From Methylococcales bacterium (GTDB lineage Bacteria > Pseudomonadota > Gammaproteobacteria > Methylococcales > Methylomonadaceae): a stretch of DNA of 44,754 bases. Made by a program: the position numbers and the translations under genes. Location of the stretch: the NCBI GenBank assembly GCA_028712795.1, contig JAQTPT010000033.1:1-44754 (forward strand), in the 5' to 3' direction. Shown here in pieces: positions 42,910-44,754 of this stretch (its first letter is position 1; each line of letters begins with the position of its first letter). The notes beneath the pieces are model-generated. The model searched no databases and was not told the origin of the DNA. It saw only the letters and a program-made list of their open reading frames with translations.

Positions 42910-43646
42910 AACCAGGTTATTACGGCAAAGTCCATACGCATGGAGATTTTGTAAGCTGGGGACTGCCTAAAAGTTTCATAGATCCTTGGGACACCTGGTT
43001 ACAAGAGGCCATCAGTACCAGTCGTCAACAATTAGGCGAAACCTGGCTCAACTATTATTTGACCAGCCCCCTCTATCGTTTTGTATTATCACCTGGAATA
43101 TGCGGTAATCAGGGATGGCAAGGGGTTTTGATGCCTAGTGTTGACAAAATCGGCCGTTACTATCCCATGACCGTTAGTCTTATGAACAATAAAAACATAA
43201 ATCCTTTTATTGCTCTGCAAACTAGGATCAAATGGTTTGTCTCCATAGAAAAACTGGTACTTTCGTGTTTGGAGGATAATTTCAACTTAGAAAATTTTAA
43301 CTACCGTTTAAGCCATTTAAGATCTGAGACTGAATTCTACCCGGCTGAAACAGAACAATCGATGATGCCAATACCTGAAAAAATATTTCACCATGCCTGG
43401 CAGCAGCCCTTGAAATCAATTGAATCGATACCCAATCTTTTGCCCTATATTCTGGATAACTCGCTAAAAGAACAGTGTTTTGCCTATAGCCTTTGGTGGA
43501 CTCAAGGCTCAGAACTGGTCTCGCCATCATTATTGATCAGTGAAGGGCTTCCCCATTTTGAGGGAATGGCTGCCTTGTTTGATGGAAACTGGCAAAAATG
43601 GGGATGGGAGGGTCAACGCTATCCCACTCAGCCTTTTGAACCCTAG
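42891..43646 (+). CDS. tagF: T6SS post-translational repressor TagF
   Basis: This 251-aa protein reads FIEPGYYGKVHTHGDFVSWG, LPKSFIDPWDTWLQ, LSPGICGNQGWQGVLMPSVD and KIGRYYPMTVSL, the TagF (DUF2094) signature. TagF restrains T6SS firing, in Pseudomonas by binding Fha1 in parallel with the kinase route. Overlaps tssM by 19 bases and is followed by pppA after 15 bases, so the repressor and the phosphatase are co-expressed. Confidence 0.92.
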   Translation: MPTKFIEPGYYGKVHTHGDFVSWGLPKSFIDPWDTWLQEAISTSRQQLGETWLNYYLTSPLYRFVLSPGICGNQGWQGVLMPSVDKIGRYYPMTVSLMNNKNINPFIALQTRIKWFVSIEKLVLSCLEDNFNLENFNYRLSHLRSETEFYPAETEQSMMPIPEKIFHHAWQQPLKSIESIPNLLPYILDNSLKEQCFAYSLWWTQGSELVSPSLLISEGLPHFEGMAALFDGNWQKWGWEGQRYPTQPFEP

Positions 43647-43661
43647 AAACTTACCCTGATA

Positions 43662-44390
43662 ATGACTAATTTTCTCTGGAATTCGTATGGATTAACGCAT
43701 ATTGGCAAGAAGCGCAAAATCAATCAGGATGCTTTTTTAAATCTGCCGAATAAAAAACTATGGGTTGTTGCCGACGGAATGGGTGGACATAAAGCAGGGG
43801 AAATAGCAAGCGCTTCCATAATAAATAGTATGAGTTCACTGATGCCTGAGCAAATCATCGGCCCAACAGTAAAGAAAATCTATCATAAATTGCGTAAAGT
43901 TAATCAGAGCTTATTGGATTTGGCTGCTGAAGGCAGGGATAACGAAGTTATCGGCAGTACAGTAGTAATTTTATTGGCCTGTAATCAATATTGCGTCTAT
44001 TTATGGTCTGGTGACAGCCGAATTTATCTTTTTCGCAAAGGAGCACTAAAACAAATATCCCACGACCATAACAATGAAAACAGACTACTTGCTGAAGGTT
44101 TCAGCATTAAAGAAGTCCAAACCTACCCCTTTGCGCAAGCACTTACTCATGCTATTGGTGGAGAAAAAAAACTGTACCTGGATGCTCAAATTCAGGAAAT
44201 ACGAAATGAAGATATCTTTCTTCTTTGTAGTGATGGCTTAAATAAAGAAGTATGTGATAGAGAAATAGAAAGCATACTTAAAAAGACCTCGATTGAGGAA
44301 AGTATTAATCAATTAATAGAGCTAGCATTGGAACGAGGAGCGCAGGACAACATAACTATAATTTTAACACAAGCTTCTTTACTTAGGTAA
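43662..44390 (+). CDS. pppA: PP2C-type Ser/Thr phosphatase PppA
   Basis: This 242-aa metal-dependent phosphatase has the PP2C motifs: KINQDAF (Asp23), VVADGMGGHKAG (Asp38), SGDSRIYLFRKG (Asp118), FLLCSDGLN and QDNITI. It should reverse the action of the kinase encoded at 5904-7571 on TagH and other FHA clients, switching the T6SS off. It ends the plus-strand operon. No clear terminator follows. Confidence 0.92.
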   Translation: MTNFLWNSYGLTHIGKKRKINQDAFLNLPNKKLWVVADGMGGHKAGEIASASIINSMSSLMPEQIIGPTVKKIYHKLRKVNQSLLDLAAEGRDNEVIGSTVVILLACNQYCVYLWSGDSRIYLFRKGALKQISHDHNNENRLLAEGFSIKEVQTYPFAQALTHAIGGEKKLYLDAQIQEIRNEDIFLLCSDGLNKEVCDREIESILKKTSIEESINQLIELALERGAQDNITIILTQASLLR

Positions 44391-44521
44391 CTCGCAATAA
44401 ATAATCCCCCAATTAATCCCCTTAAGCTTGAGGTTGGATGGTCAAATAGTATTTTGGCAATGCTGTGTTCCGATCGTAACCGACCAGCCGTGACACATGG
44501 TTTGCTGGACCTGATTCTGGC

Positions 44522-44544
44522 ATCCTCACAATTTTAGTGAGGAT
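44522..44544 (+). repeat. Perfect 8-bp inverted repeat before IS66-type tnpA
   Basis: atcctcac (44522-44529) and gtgaggat (44537-44544) form a perfect stem with a 7-base loop that ends five bases before the tnpA ATG and covers its gtgagga ribosome-binding site. It could hide the site and limit transposase-gene translation, and it lies in the likely left end of the element. Confidence 0.4.
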
Positions 44545-44549
44545 TGATA

Positions 44550-44754
44550 ATGAAAATAAATGCACAATGGCGGCGGTATGTAGAAGCTTGGCGCGAGAGT
44601 GGCTTGAGTCAGGCGGATTATTGTCACCAGCACGGGCTCAATCGCAAAACCTTTTCACTTTGGACGCGGCGTGAACAGGGTGAGCCATCCATGGATGGAG
44701 ACACCCCGCTTGAATTGATTTCCGTCCAAGTGTCGCCATCGGTACCGGTAGCGA
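44550..44754 (+). CDS. IS66-type accessory protein TnpA (cut by window edge)
   Basis: The 68 visible residues read MKINAQWRRYVEAWRESGLS, then QADYCHQHGLNRKTFSLW, the TnpA helix-turn-helix of IS66 elements. It is the same family as the gene at 131-400, though clearly a different copy. The frame is open to the right edge, so the element may be intact beyond it. With the left-edge remnants it brackets the T6SS locus. Confidence 0.75.
   Translation, partial: MKINAQWRRYVEAWRESGLSQADYCHQHGLNRKTFSLWTRREQGEPSMDGDTPLELISVQVSPSVPVA

Overview
The window carries a complete type VI secretion system (T6SS) locus of a Gram-negative bacterium, most likely a gammaproteobacterium. The gene set (TIGR02270, DUF2169, a ketoacyl-synthase-like protein, DUF4150, RAYT/REP elements) recalls loci I associate with methanotrophs of the Methylococcales, but that placement is a guess. 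No tRNA, rRNA or CRISPR array is visible.

Layout. (1) 1-1100 is a graveyard of insertion sequences: the tail of an IS66-like transposase, an IS66-type tnpA on the opposite strand, and an N-truncated, frameshifted istB with IS21-like end repeats. (2) 1125-11413, minus strand, is an accessory envelope and signalling module. Read in the direction of transcription it holds a TIGR02270 HEAT-like protein, an FHA-TM-lytic transglycosylase fusion, an OmpA-like protein, a membrane Ser/Thr kinase with a C-terminal DUF4384, an alpha/beta hydrolase, a lipoprotein with Sel1 repeats and a caspase domain, and an autotransporter-type beta-barrel protein. (3) 11414-15420 is a plastic zone: a broken sheath-protein-like gene, a DUF922-like HExxH protease without a signal peptide, an unrecognised 264-aa protein between two decayed RAYT transposase copies with REP-like palindromes, and a DUF4258/DUF2283 pair that looks like a toxin-antitoxin system. 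(4) 15421-22876, minus strand, is an effector-delivery cassette: vgrG, DUF6484, DUF2169, a small unknown, a thiolase-fold protein without its catalytic Cys, a DUF4150 (PAAR-like) protein with a GHH/HNH-type nuclease tail, and a propeller-like candidate immunity protein. (5) 22939-34010, minus strand, is the sheath/baseplate operon tssA-tssB-tssC-hcp-tagJ-tssE-tssF-tssG-clpV. (6) 34321-44390, plus strand and divergent from tssA, is the membrane-complex and regulation operon tagH(FHA)-tssJ-tssK-tssL-tssM-tagF-pppA. (7) An IS66-type tnpA runs off the right edge.

Working together: all 13 core components (TssA to TssM) are present. A kinase, a PP2C phosphatase, an FHA protein and TagF give the parts list of threonine-phosphorylation control of firing. 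The unusual part is the left module, where a kinase with DUF4384, a second FHA protein that is itself a peptidoglycan lytic enzyme, OmpA, and a caspase-like lipoprotein lie together. I infer a phospho-controlled cell-wall or proteolysis arm of this T6SS; nothing in the sequence proves it.
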